Source: Stomoxys calcitrans (Eukaryota; Arthropoda; Insecta; Diptera; Muscidae). Taken from it: a stretch of 64,000 bases of DNA. Location: assembly GCF_963082655.1 (NCBI RefSeq), contig NC_081553.1, positions 64,232,392 to 64,296,391 on the forward strand. The letters run 5' to 3'. Positions 35,550 through 46,699 of the stretch are shown here, one piece after another. The notes under the pieces are model-generated. The model was not told the DNA's origin and did no database searches. It saw nothing but the letters and a program-made list of their open reading frames with translations. The translations under genes were made by a program, and so were the position numbers. Numbering within the stretch: position 1 is the first letter of the stretch; the number at the start of each line of letters is the position of its first letter.

Positions 35550-36331
35550 GTCCAGCAAGTTTTCTATAAAATAAAAATGTTTTTGATTTCCTAGAAAATT
35601 TTATTTGTGACATGTTAATCTTGTGGCAACACTGTTATTCAAAAGTATGTGCTACATATGTATGTTGCATGCAGCATAAAGTGAATTCTTTTATAGCTTT
35701 TTCTTTCTGTATGTATCATTCACTCCGTCTTCTTGTACTTCAATTTGTGGTATCATTTTCAACTTTGCTTTGCCCTTGCCTTTCTTCGATTTCGCCTGCA
35801 ATTTCTGTACATAGCCATAGTCGTTGTTGTATTTTTCTCGTTTTCATTCATTCATGTACACTGTGTTCTTTTATGCGCTGTTCTATTGTAAGTTTTTCGC
35901 GTGTAAACTGGGAATCATGCAAAAATGTCATTCTGCTGGTGCTGCTACTACCGCTGCTCTATGTATTCGCATGTGTGAATAACACAGGATGCCTGCTGCT
36001 CTGGCATTTGTGCTGTTGTGAATGCCAACAAGAACAACAACGGCAGCAACGGTAGTGCAGAGTGTGGTGGTGGGGGTCTTCCGACTTGCAGTGCGGCAAT
36101 GTTTGCTGCCTGATGGGGGTATGATGTAAAATTTCACTTTCAGGTTTTTGGGTAGAACTAGAATCTTGCAAAAGAAGGAAAGTGGTCAGTCAGCAAAACA
36201 ATTGCTGATTATTATCATTATGGCAGTGAAAAATGTATGCTGTATAGAAATGTATGTAGGAACAGCATAGTGATGTACATACATAGCAACTTGTTTATAC
36301 TTTTTAGAATGTTACATACCTACTACGTACG
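35550..36331. other. non-repetitive stretch before the LTR element
   Basis: Balanced composition with no recognisable gene. The 147-codon plus-strand frame at 35,612-36,055 is Cys/Leu/Ser-rich, resembles no protein family and probably is not coding. The final TACG (36,328-36,331) is the target copy next to the 5' LTR. Confidence 0.4.
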
Positions 36332-36736
36332 AGTTACGACACCCACCTTATTGTCTCCACCAAAACCAGTTACGACACCCACCTTATTGTCTCCACCAAA
36401 ACCAGTTACGACACCCACCTTATTATCTCCACCAAAACCACCGAGAACGTTAACCTATTGATTTAGGTCATAATTAACGCTGAATAACCAATAAATATAT
36501 TTGTCTCATATAACCAATATCATTGTTAACACCAACTAATTAATAAGAAATTGTTTTGTAACTTTTATTGTATAATTCCAAGAAATCTAGCTTTTACTTT
36601 AATCATCATTTATTATATTGTAACTTAGTTTTCTTTAAGATTTAAAATGAAAATAAAAATTATTCTTTGTTCAGACTTCAAATTGCAAAGAGTTATTTTT
36701 TTTTTTTTAACCACGGAGGTTCCACCATCCTTATCT
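36332..36736 (+). repeat. 5' LTR
   Basis: Begins AGTTACGACACCCACC and ends CCATCCTTATCT. The first 108 bp are three tandem copies of a 36-bp unit, the third with one change (TTATTATCTCC). It is identical to the 3' LTR except for 13 versus 15 T's near the end. Confidence 0.95.
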
Positions 36737-36747
36737 GGCGCAGTCGG
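36736..36747 (+). other. primer binding site, tRNA-Ser type
   Basis: TGGCGCAGTCGG immediately follows or overlaps the last T of the 5' LTR. It is complementary to the CGACTGCGCCA-type 3' end of fly tRNA-Ser, the usual primer of 17.6/297-like errantiviruses. Confidence 0.8.
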
Positions 36748-37448
36748 CAGTTCAGTGGACAATCTCGTTGTCCCTTGGAGGAAACACGAAAACACACATC
36801 AAGCCAACAACGAGATAGTGGGTATCAACCCTTTATCCACTGGAACCTAGGAGGACACAACAAATCACAACATGACGAAATCAACAAGGAGAACGAGCAT
36901 CACTAACTTCCTGATCGGGCTTATGTAAGTGTTTGTGTGTGTGTGGAAAAGAAAATAATAATAAAAAAAAAAAAAAAAAAAAAATAAATAAAAATGGAAC
37001 TAAGATTATTTTAAGTAAATTAAGAAAAATATAATATCAAAAAAAAAAAAAAAAAAAAAAAAAAATCGGAATAGTTGTGAAAAACTCTAAAGAAACATCT
37101 TTACCTTTTAAACGCAATTTGAAGGTTAATTTTTTTTTCTGTACCAACCTTTAGAACAGTGTCGAAGGTATATCGACAAAACAAAAAAAAAAAAAGAAAA
37201 AGAAGAATTTGTGTGGTCAGACCGAGAAGTGAAAGTCGATCCTTGTCATAGACCTTGAATGATCATCATTGGCTTATTCGACAGGAGTACAGAAGGAATA
37301 TCTGTATAGTGGCACCCACTACTCAATAGTCCACAAATTTCTTCTATTAGATAGAAGAAGAGATAGACAAAATATAAGTTTTTTTTTTCCCCTCTCTCTC
37401 GAATATATATAAGCGAACAAATTGTGAAATCAAGAAATATCGGTACTT
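36748..37448 (+). other. retrotransposon leader
   Basis: Non-coding leader between PBS and gag. Two A-rich runs (36,962-36,983 and 37,040-37,065) and shorter ones stand out. It presumably includes the packaging region; nothing more is recognised. Confidence 0.5.
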
Positions 37449-38039
37449 ATGCCCGACAAAAAGAATCAGAAACAGAAACTTCGATTTATCCCTTATAAAT
37501 TGAGAAAATTTACTAGCCTAACCTCCATCGCCGGAAGAGACAGTGAATCCCTCGCAGAGGATCCGGACGAAGGTATTGACAAAAGTAACCAGACCCTCAC
37601 AAATTCTAACAGTACTATTGACGGAGGTGATTTGACCACTTTTGAAGGTAGCTCGTGTTCCATTTTAGATCAAATGAATCAATCGACGCAACCAACTCAA
37701 GGCCCGGCAACCAATCAGGTCGAGATTTTCAACTCACTGAGAATCCCCGACGCGATTAAGGATTTGCCTAAATTCGACGGAAACCAAAAACTCCTGTACG
37801 AATTCCTCAATAACGTTGAGGAGATCCTATTATATATACGTGGCACGGACAACACTCCGTATGGCCAGATTTTACTAAGGGCCATACGAAACAAAATTGA
37901 GGGACAGGCCAATGAGGTCCTCAATATGTACGGAACTCCACTCATTTGGGATGACATAAAGAATAACCTCATACTTCACTACTCAGACAAACGGACTGAG
38001 ACATCCCTAATAAGAGACTTACACAATGTCAGGCAGTAG
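37449..38039 (+). pseudogene. truncated gag of errantivirus-type element
   Basis: The 196-codon frame starts with a basic segment, then an acidic Ser/Asn-rich part, and then the conserved errantivirus Gag block beginning IPDAIKDLPKFDGN (about residue 97). It continues through the W-containing helix region (IWDDIKNNLI). Complete Gags of this group are roughly twice as long. The frame ends at TAG 38,037-38,039, right after the deletion junction (about 38,030) where sequence switches to env in another frame. The nucleocapsid half and all of pol are missing. Confidence 0.85.
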
Positions 38040-39100
38040 TTCTGTCAAAACTAAATATAATTTCAAGATTCCTCCTCAGCCCGGAAGAACTCGAAAACAT
38101 AGAAGTCAAATTAAAACAAAAAAATATTGAAGTCAGATCTATCGAAAATATTTATGAAATGCTAGGCATGCAAGCCTACTACAATGAAACAAATATCATT
38201 TTTAATATTCTTGTACCGAATGTCTCTGAAGAAGACTATTTTCTATACCACATAATTCCTTTACCAATAAACATAACTAAGTTAATAATAACAGAACCAT
38301 ATATATTGTTTAATGAAAATTCCACACACCATCACAAAACACTTTGCCCATCGATCGAAGGAACATATTATTGCGGTATACCGATCCGACAGGAAGAAAC
38401 CAAATACTCGTTATGTATTGGAAACTTAATAAACAATAAAGAAGCAAATTGCCCAATTAGTGACGTTGGAAAAAGGGAATCGATCACACAAGTGGAACAA
38501 AACCTAATACTTTTTATACACTCACCAGAGACACTAATAAATTCTACTTGCAGTATCAAAACTCTCACAGTAAAAGACACAGCCCTTGTGCGTTTCCAGA
38601 ACTGTGACGTCTCAATAAATGGTATAACATACCACGATGATACCGATGCATATTGGGATCAACTCCACATACCCCCGTTACCAAACAGCAACATTTCCGT
38701 AAACTCCACAATCGAAATACTTAGTCTTCAAAAACTCGAGGATTTCAACTTTCTAACCAACAACAGAATTAGCAACCTGGAAATAACCACTACAACAGTT
38801 CACTCAGTCACAACAACAACAACATTAGTATGCACAATAGTAGTCATTACCATACTCATCATTGTCATTAAACGAAAAAATACGTACAAACACCACTTTC
38901 CACCTCCACAGCCTATCACTCCGACCACAACATCTTCATTGTGGCCGTCGCTCTATCTTAAGGGGGGAGGAGTTACGACACCCACCTTATTGTCTCCACC
39001 AAAACCAGTTACGACACCCACCTTATTGTCTCCACCAAAACCAGTTACGACACCCACCTTATTATCTCCACCAAAACCACCGAGAACGTTAACCTATTGA
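38033..39100 (+). pseudogene. C-terminal part of env of errantivirus-type element
   Basis: The frame is open from before the first ATG (38,159): upstream codons read FLLSPEELENIEV, an errantivirus Env-like heptad region, so the 313-codon ATG frame is only the tail of a longer truncated Env. It has several N-glycosylation sequons, a Cys-containing ectodomain part, and a hydrophobic membrane anchor at about 38,820-38,872 followed by a basic KRK stop-transfer. The frame does not stop at the polypurine tract. It continues into the LTR, adding three 12-residue Pro-rich repeats (VTTPTLLSPPKP) before TGA at 39,098-39,100. The N-terminal receptor-binding half is missing. Confidence 0.85.
38960..38970 (+). 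other. polypurine tract
   Basis: AAGGGGGGAGG directly before the 3' LTR at 38,971, in the position expected for plus-strand priming. Confidence 0.85.
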
Positions 39101-39377
39101 TTTAGGTCATAATTAACGCTGAATAACCAATAAATATATTTGTCTCATATAACCAATATCATTGTTAACACCAACTAATTAATAAGAAATTGTTTTGTAA
39201 CTTTTATTGTATAATTCCAAGAAATCTAGCTTTTACTTTAATCATCATTTATTATATTGTAACTTAGTTTTCTTTAAGATTTAAAATGAAAATAAAAATT
39301 ATTCTTTGTTCAGACTTCAAATTGCAAAGAGTTATTTTTTTTTTTTTTTAACCACGGAGGTTCCACCATCCTTATCT
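38971..39377 (+). repeat. 3' LTR
   Basis: 407 bp, the same as the 5' LTR apart from two extra T's. It is followed by the TACG target copy. The env frame ends inside its first 130 bp. Confidence 0.95.
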
Positions 39378-39708
39378 TACGTGTAATCGAAGAATATTTG
39401 TAATACAAATGAGTACGTGAACAATTTTTTTCCAATTCTTTGAAATGGAAATCTGTTTACTATCTCAACAATCGAGACAATCAGTCAAGTGGCCCTTAAG
39501 GCTACATTTTGACGGACCTACAAGTTAACCTGCTGCATATTGTTTACTCCTGAGACCTACGCTGGATCAGCATAATGAATCATCGGTTGCCCAATCGCTC
39601 TATAGGGGGTTAACACAGTTTCTTTTGTCCAGACCTCAAGAGCCGCTGATGAAGAGTAGAGATTAAGATACTAAGATTTTGGCTCGAACATTTCGGGCTA
39701 TTTATTAG

Positions 39709-40502
39709 AGCTGGCAAAATATCGATTGGAACTATCGATATTTAATTTTTTGACTGAATATCGAATAATATTTTTCCGATGAATCTATTGCAAAAGTTCA
39801 CTTTTTGTAGCAAAATTAAACAAAAATAAGCAATCCGACACTGAATACATCCTTTAAGATAAATTAGGCCTATAGAGGGCGCATTTTTCATCCGATTAGG
39901 CTAACATGACTTCCAACTGATTTTCTTAATCTTGTTTTTATTTGGTCTGTGCATTGATATTGCTTCTATATAAATCGATCTCCCGATTTTTACTTCTCAT
40001 TTTCGTTTGAAATATAGGTGATGAGAAATTAACGATATTATCGATACTATCGATATTTATTTTTAAAACTATCGAAAATATCGAATGTTGCGATCATCGA
40101 TAGTTTCCGACCTCTACTATTTATAGTCGATAGCATTGAAACTATCATTAATTTCCCTTCACCTATATTTCAAACGAAAATTCGAAGTAAAAATCAGCAA
40201 ATCGATTTATGTAGTGTAATATCAATGCACAGACCGAATTAAACCAACCAACTGAATTAAACCAAATTTTTTAAGGTCAGTAAGAAGTCATGAGAGAGAT
40301 CATTATGCAAAATTGTATACCAATGTGATGAAAACTGCGCCCTCTATAGGCGCAATGTATCTTATAGGATACGTTCACTTTCGAATCGCATATTTTTGTT
40401 AAATTGTGCAAGAAATTGAACTTTGTCGATAGAAAACATATTTATCGATATTAAAAAAAAAATTTCGATAGTCTCGATAGTGCCATCGATATTTTGCCGG
40501 CT
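39709..40502. mobile_element. fold-back element rich in TATCGATA
   Basis: A 794-bp imperfect inverted repeat. The outer ends are AGCTGGCAAAATATCGAT and the complement ATCGATATTTTGCCGGCT. The inner arms (about 39,948-40,052 and 40,128-40,235) share the inverted 'tttgaaatataggtga' and 'gcattgatatt' segments. At least four exact TATCGATA and about ten further CGATA/TATCG words occur. It has no coding capacity. It could be a non-autonomous DNA transposon; the superfamily is unknown. Confidence 0.8.
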
Positions 40503-40619
40503 TGACTTTGACGGCTATCTTCTATCGCGAACAATTTATTCAAGAGGTATTTTTCTATTCAGACCGAAGTGCTGTGCTTCTAAAAAATCGGTGTTGTTGG
40601 TCTACTAAACAAAACCTAA

Positions 40620-42775
40620 ACATTTCCCAGCGGAAAGATAATTAAAGCTAACCTATGCCAGTGGAAAGGGTACTAAATCCATTCTTTCTCACAGGAAAGC
40701 GTACTAAATCTAATCTTTCCCAAAGGAAAGGGTACTAAAAATACCTTTTCCCTGTACTCAAACGAACCTTTCCGAGATGAAAGGATGCTAAATTACTCTT
40801 TCCCAGAGAATATGGTACTAAAACTACACTTTTGCAGAGCTAAGGGTACTAAAACTGCACTTTTGCAGAGCTTAGTACCCTTTGCTAAAACTACCCTCTC
40901 CCAAAATAAAGGGTACTAAAACTACCCTTTGTCAAAAGAAAGTGTATTAAAACTACCCTTTCCAAGAGAAAAGAGTATGGAAACTACCCTTTCCCCTAGG
41001 AAATGGTACTAAAACCTCCCTTTCGCAGAGGAAAGAAAATTAAAACTACCCTTTACCGGAAGTTTTATTACCCTTTGCCAGAGGAAACAGCCCTTTCTCC
41101 TTGCCGTTTCTCATAGGAAAGGTTACTAAAACTATCATTTCCCAGAGAAAAGTTTACTAAAACTACATTTTCCCATAGGAAAGGGTACTAAACTTTCCCT
41201 TTCCCAGAGGAAAGGATACTAAAACTACCCTTGCCCAAAAGAAAGGGTACTAAAACTACCCTTCGTCAAAAGAAAGTGTATTAAAACTACCCTTTCCAAG
41301 AGAAAAGAGTATGGAAACTACCCTTTCCCCTAGGAAATGGTACTAAAACTTCCCTTTCGCTGAGGAAAGAAAACTAAAACTACCCTTTACCGGAAGTTTT
41401 ATTACCCTTTGCCAGAGGAAACAGCCCTTTCTCCTTGCCCTTTCTCATAGGAAAGGGTACTTAAACTACCATTTCCCAGAGGAAAGTGTACTAAAACTAC
41501 CCTTTCCCAGAGGAAAGTGTACTAAAACTACCCTTTCCCAGAGGAAAGGGTACTAAAACTACCCTTTCCCACAGGAAAGGTTACTAAAACTACCCTTTCC
41601 CAGAGGAAAGGGTACTAAAACTACCCTTTCCCAGAGGAAAGGGTACTAAAACTACCCTTTATCAGAGGAAAGGGTACTAAAACTACACTTTTTCAGAGGA
41701 AAGGTTACAAAGGCTACCCTTTCCCAGAGCAAAGAGTAAAAAGACTACCCTACCATTTAACTTCCCTTTTCCAGCATTGAGAATACCAAAAGTACCCTCT
41801 CCCAGCGGAAGAGTACTAAAACTACCCTTTTCCAGCGGAAGGCGTATTAAACTACCCTCTCCCAGCGGAAGGGTACTAAACCTACCTTTTCCTAAAGGAA
41901 AGGGTACTAGAACTACCCATTCCCAACGTAAAATGTGCTAAAACTACCCTTTTCCAGCATTGAGACTACTAAAACTACCCTCTCCCGGCGCAATTGTACT
42001 AAAACTACCGTCTCCCACCGGAAGGTTACTAAAACTACCCTTTCTGAGCGGAAAGCGTACTAAAATTGCCCTCTCCCAGCGGAAGGGTACTAAACCTACC
42101 TTTTCCTAAAGGAAAGGGTACTAGAACTACCCATTCCTAGCGGAAAATGTTCTAAAACTTCCCTTTTCCAGCACTGAGAGTACTAAATCTACCTTTTCCC
42201 AGCGGAAAGGTTATTACAACTACCCTCTCCTAGAAAAAAGGGTACTAAAACTACCCTCTTCCAGCGCAAGGGTACAAGAACTACCCATTCCTAGCGGAAA
42301 ATGTGCTAAAACAACCCTTTTGAAGCACTGAGAGTACTAAATCTACCCTTTCCCAGCGGAAAGGTTATTAAAACTACCCTCTCCTAGAAAAAAGGGTACT
42401 AAAACTACCTTCTCCCAGCGCAAGGGTACTAAGACTACCCTCTGCCAGCGGAATGTGTACTAAAACTACCCTTTCACAGCGAAATAGGTACTATAACTAC
42501 CCTTCCTCGCTTGGGGAAAGGTGCTGGGAAAGGTGGTCTGACCTTTCTCAGCAGGAATGGGTACTAAAGCCAACCTTTCCCAGCCGAAAGGGTACTACAC
42601 ATCGTTAAGGATACTAAATCTACCCTTTCCCAACGAAAAGGGTACTAAAACCAATCTCTCTCAGCGGAAAGGCCACTAAAACTACCCATTCCCAAAGAAA
42701 GGCTTCTAAAACGATCCCTTCCATGCGGAAAGAGTACTAAAACTACCCTTTCCCAGGGGAAAAGGTTTCTGCTGT
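40620..42775. repeat. 30-31-bp minisatellite (GGGTACTAAAACTACCCTTTCCCAGAGGAAA-like)
   Basis: About seventy units of roughly 31 bp, made of GGGTACTAAAACTACCCTTT and CCCAGAGGAAA. The most homogeneous part is 41,450-41,700; ends are more diverged. Each unit contains ACCCTTTCC and GGAAAGGGT about four bases apart, a 9-bp hairpin stem. A block of about 190 bp is duplicated (about 40,916-41,108 and 41,256-41,446), and another block recurs around 42,160-42,400. Confidence 0.95.
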
Positions 42776-42789
42776 TTTCTATGCCACCT

Positions 42790-44030
42790 TAACATTAGTA
42801 TACCGATTCCGTCTGGCCCAATGATTTCATCTGGAGAATTTAGCTCTGTCTAGCTGTGGTCTAACATAGATTGGGAGTTTCTTCGCCTTCCTTATGATAC
42901 TCCTATTCATAGGCGATACCACTTCTTAGTACAAATTCAAATTTTGTAGCAGTAACTTTAAACAGATATACGTTTCACATTTAACCTAAAGACCTTTACT
43001 GTTCTTTGTCACTCACCTTCAAGTACTTCCTTTTCTCCCCTTTCTTCCATATTCCCATTGCAGCTTGATAAACTTCATAGAAGGTATCAGCTCAAAATCA
43101 ATTGCAACATCCTCCATTTGGGTGGATGGATGGATTGAATTCATGCATGTGTATGAGAAATCTGAAAAGTGTCTATAAATTTCAACACATATTGGCTAAT
43201 GGAAAGTGAAGAGAGGAAGAAGAAGGAATGGTCCAAAAACATAATCTACTTGTAGTCTCGTAATAGTTTGCTTAAATGACACAATACCCTGATTTCTTGG
43301 ATACGTTTTTCCCCATCTCTTTTACCCTTACCATTCAGTTCCACTTTATCCCCCCGCCTTGAAGTTGCAAATAATGTGGCTGCTTTTGTGTGAGATTTTT
43401 TTTCTTCTTCTTTTAAGATTGTGTCCATCTTTGGACCTGCTTCTCACTCGCTCGCACTTTTGCCAACCATCTATTCATCCATCCATCCATCCGTCCATCC
43501 AAGGTCTCGTAGTATTCTTGTGGGTTAGTTTTAACCTAAACAACAAACAAATTACGTAATTTTTTAATTGAATTCCTGGTAGGTTTTTTTTTTGGTCTGG
43601 AATTCTTTTCTTTTGGTTAGTTTCATTCTTTTCAGATGGCTTGGGATGAGAATATGTGTGGAATCTACAATGGGCATCTGAGAGTAAATTAAGTGGTAGA
43701 GGAGGTATGTATGTATGTGGGGGCCTGTTGTAGAGGCCTTATGATTGCAAAAAACGTGTTTTTGTGGAAAACTTTCCACAGTGAACGATGTTAATACCTA
43801 CCATTAAGCGGTACTTTCATTTAAGTAAATTCAATTGCGTTGGATAATAACAAAAATCAAAAATGATCGGCTTATAACCGAGGTTGCTGGTCGCGTGGCC
43901 TCTAACCTAATCTTACCAAACTTAACCTTCCATCAAGATTCGTTTAAGCGAGATTTTTCACTTAAGCGTATTAGCCGGCTTCGACTGTATTACCAACCAG
44001 TGACTCTATCTTCACTACCTTATGAATGAA
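42790..44030. other. non-repetitive stretch, possibly intronic
   Basis: No supported gene. It has a plus-strand acceptor-like tract (CCCCTTTCTTCC then ATTCCCATTGCAG) ending at 43,063 and an (ATCC)n run at about 43,468-43,501. The frame after the acceptor is short. Confidence 0.4.
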
Positions 44031-44032
44031 TA

Positions 44033-44342
44033 TGCAAATTTTGCCCATGACCTTTCCACTAAGGATCAGGGGCAAACTTCTCACATATCAATGAGTGCAG
44101 TCCGATTCAAGTTTAAGCCCAATGATAAGGGGCCTCCTTTTTATAGCCGAGTCCGAACAGCGTGCCGCAGTGCGACACCTATGGAGAGAAGTTTTACATG
44201 GCGATAGTACCTCACAAATGTTGCCAGCATTAGGAGGGGAAAACCACCGCTGAACATTTTTTCTGACGGTCTCGCCAGAATTCGAACCCAGGCGTTCAAC
44301 GTCATAGGCGGACATGCTAACCTCTACGCTACGGTGGCCTCC
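44033..44342 (-). mobile_element. tRNA-derived SINE, near full length
   Basis: Read on the minus strand, it starts GGAGGCCACCGTAGCGTAGA with an A-box-like GCGTAGAGGTTAGCATG. It then has a B-box GGTTCGAATTC and a body of about 240 bp ending 'ggcaaaatttgca'. RNA polymerase III promoter boxes look intact. Related copies are at 11,632, 20,634, 56,976 and 62,375. Confidence 0.85.
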
Positions 44343-44571
44343 AATGAATATATAGAATAATTTTTACAAGGCCTTCTTTTGGAGAGCCTTAATTTGTTGC
44401 CATTGTATTTAGTACACATATTTACATATCTATTAACATCCATAGGGTTTCTTTGAAATGCCTTGTATGTGTATAATGATGGTTTCTTTGATTTGATGGT
44501 GCTCACTCACAAATCGACACTGAATTACTGATGTGTGCCAAAGAAGTTGGCAATAGGGTTGCCAGTATAAA

Positions 44572-46512
44572 CAAGTAAAAGCGTGCTAAGTTCGGCCGGG
44601 TCGAATCTTGGCAACCCACCACCATGGATTCTGCAAAAATAGGGGAGCTATATCTAGTTATAGACCGAATTGGACCGTATTTGACGCAGTTGTTGAGAGT
44701 CACAACAGAACACTATATGCAAAATTTCAGATACAGCGGATAAAAATGGCGGCTGTTAAGGGCTTAAGAAGTGAAATCGGGAGGTCGGTTTATGTGGGAG
44801 CCATATCTTGTTCTTGACCGATTTAAACTTTACTTGGCATAGTTGCTGCAAGTCATAACAGAACACCATGTAAAAAATTTCAGCCATTTCGGCTTCTAGG
44901 CGCTCAAGAAGTCAAATCGGGAGATCGGTTAATATGGGGGCTATATCAGGTTATAGACCGATTGGGACAGTACTAGACACAGACACATTGAAAGTCATAA
45001 CAGAACACTACGTGCAAACTTTCAAACAAATTGGACAAAAATTGTGGCTTCCATGGGCTCAAGAAGTGAAATCGGGAGATCGGTTTATATGGGAGCTATA
45101 TCAGGTTATAGACCGATTTGGACCGTACTAGACACAGTTGTTGAAAGTCATAACAGAACACTACATGCGAAATTTCACCCAAATTGGACAAAAGTTGCGG
45201 CTGCCAGGGGCTGAAAAAGTCAAATCGGGAGATCGGTTTATATGGGAGCTATATCAGGTTATAGACCGATTTGTATCATACTTGCCACAGTTGTTGGTTG
45301 TCGTAACAGAACACTATGAGCAAAATTTCAAACAAATCGTACAAAAATTGTGGCTTCCATGGGCTTAAGAAGTGAAATCGGGAGATCGGTTTATATGGGA
45401 GCTATATCAGGTTATAGACCGATTTGGACCGTACTAGACACAGATGTTGGAAATCATAACAAAACACTATGTGCAAAATTTCAAACAAATCGGACAAAAG
45501 TTGCGGCTGGCAGGGGCTCAAGAATTCAAATCGGGAGATCGGTTTATATGGGAGCTATATCAGGTTATAGACCGATTTGGACCGCACTAGACACAGTTGT
45601 TGAAAGTCATAACAGAACACTACATGCAAAATTTCAGCCAAATCGGACAAAAGTTGCGTCTGCCAGGGGCTCAAGAAATCAAATCGGGAGATCGGTTTAT
45701 ATGGGAGCTATATTATGTTATAGACCGATTTGTATCATACTTGCCAAAGTTGTTGGAAGTCACAACAGAACACTACATGCAAAATTTCAGCTAAATCGGA
45801 CGAAAGTTGCGGCTGCCAGGGGCTGAAGAAGTCAAATCGGGAGATCGGTTTATATGGGAGCTATATCAGGTTATAGACCGATTTGTATCATACTTGTCAC
45901 AGTTGTTGGTTGTCGTAACAGAACACTATGTGCAAAATTTCAAACAAATCGTACAAAAATTGCGGCTTCCATGGGCTCAAGAAGTCAAATCCGGAGATAG
46001 GGTTATATGGGAGCTACATCCAAATCTGAACCGATATGGCCCATTTCCAATCCCCCACGACTTGCATCAATATAAAGTATGTGTGCAAAATTTCAAGCGG
46101 CTAGCTCTACGCGTTCGATCGCTATCGTGATTTCGGACGGACATGGCTAGTTCGAATCAGAATGTCAGGACGATCATGAATATATTGGGTTGCCCAAAAA
46201 GTAATTGCGGATTTTTTAATAGAAATTAAATGCATTTTTAATAAAACTTAGAATGAACTTCAATCAAATATACTTTTTTTACACTTTTTTCTAAATCAAG
46301 CTAAAAGTAACAGCTGATAACTGACAGCAGAAAGAATGCAATTACAGAGTCACAAGCTGTGAAAAAATTTGTCAACGCCGACTATATGAAAAATCCGCAA
46401 TTACTTTTGGGGCAACCCATATATACTTTATGGGGTCCTAGATCAATATTTCGAGGTGTTACGGAACGGAATGACTAGATTACTACGACCCCCATCCTAT
46501 GGTGGTGGGTGT
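44572..46512 (+). mobile_element. 153-bp-core element, complete, with nested MITE
   Basis: The left terminus is CAAGTAAAAGCGTGCTAAGT, then 'cggccgggtcgaatcttg'. The core has eight or so units with 'gggagatcggtttatatggg' at intervals of 152-153 bp (45,074; 45,227; 45,380; 45,532; 45,685; 45,838). The right end has 'ggacatggctagttcgaatc', 'tactttatggggtcctagat' and 'cctatggtggtgggtgtaag'. A mariner MITE interrupts it at 46,185-46,419. No protein is encoded. Confidence 0.9.
46185..46419 (+). mobile_element. mariner-type MITE, copy 2
   Basis: Same termini as copy 1, with TA on both sides (46,183-46,184 and 46,420-46,421). One terminal A is lost at the right end. It is nested in the right end of the 153-bp-core element. 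Confidence 0.9.
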
Positions 46513-46699
46513 AAGAATGATTGAAAAATGAAAAAGTTTATCATCACATTAGATTGGCAGAAGGTGAAAGTTAGGTTGAAGAAGGTGAAACTTAGGGTGT
46601 CACTACTCTGTTAACGACTTTATATTCTGCTGGCCTATTACCAAACCATTTGAGGTATTTCAAAAGCTTTATTATCGGCTCGAAGTACAATCAAAACAT

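Larger units (their letters stand above)
36332..39377 (+). mobile_element. errantivirus-type (Ty3/gypsy) LTR retrotransposon, pol deleted
   Basis: A 3.05-kb element flanked by the target duplication TACG (36,328-36,331 and 39,378-39,381). It has 405- and 407-bp LTRs starting AGTTAC, a PBS matching the 3' end of tRNA-Ser, a leader of about 700 bp with two long A-runs, the first part of gag, the last part of env and a polypurine tract. Complete insect errantiviruses are about 7-8 kb. Protease, RT, RNase H and integrase are entirely absent, so it cannot move alone. The near identity of the LTRs argues for recent insertion, mobilised in trans or deleted during or after transposition. Confidence 0.93.

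Noticed and set aside
35612..36055. 147-codon plus-strand frame
   Set aside because: Cys/Leu/Ser-rich low-complexity translation; no family features or splice context.
36237..36461. Small gene over the 5' LTR
   Set aside because: It is the same Pro-rich frame as the env tail, produced by the LTR repeats.
40620..42775. CRISPR-like array
   Set aside because: The 31-bp units are head-to-tail with no spacers.
43064..43200. Second exon of the 30,108 candidate gene
   Set aside because: The acceptor is good and the frame compatible for about 40 codons, but a stop follows and no donor or homology supports it; kept only as a test in the findings.
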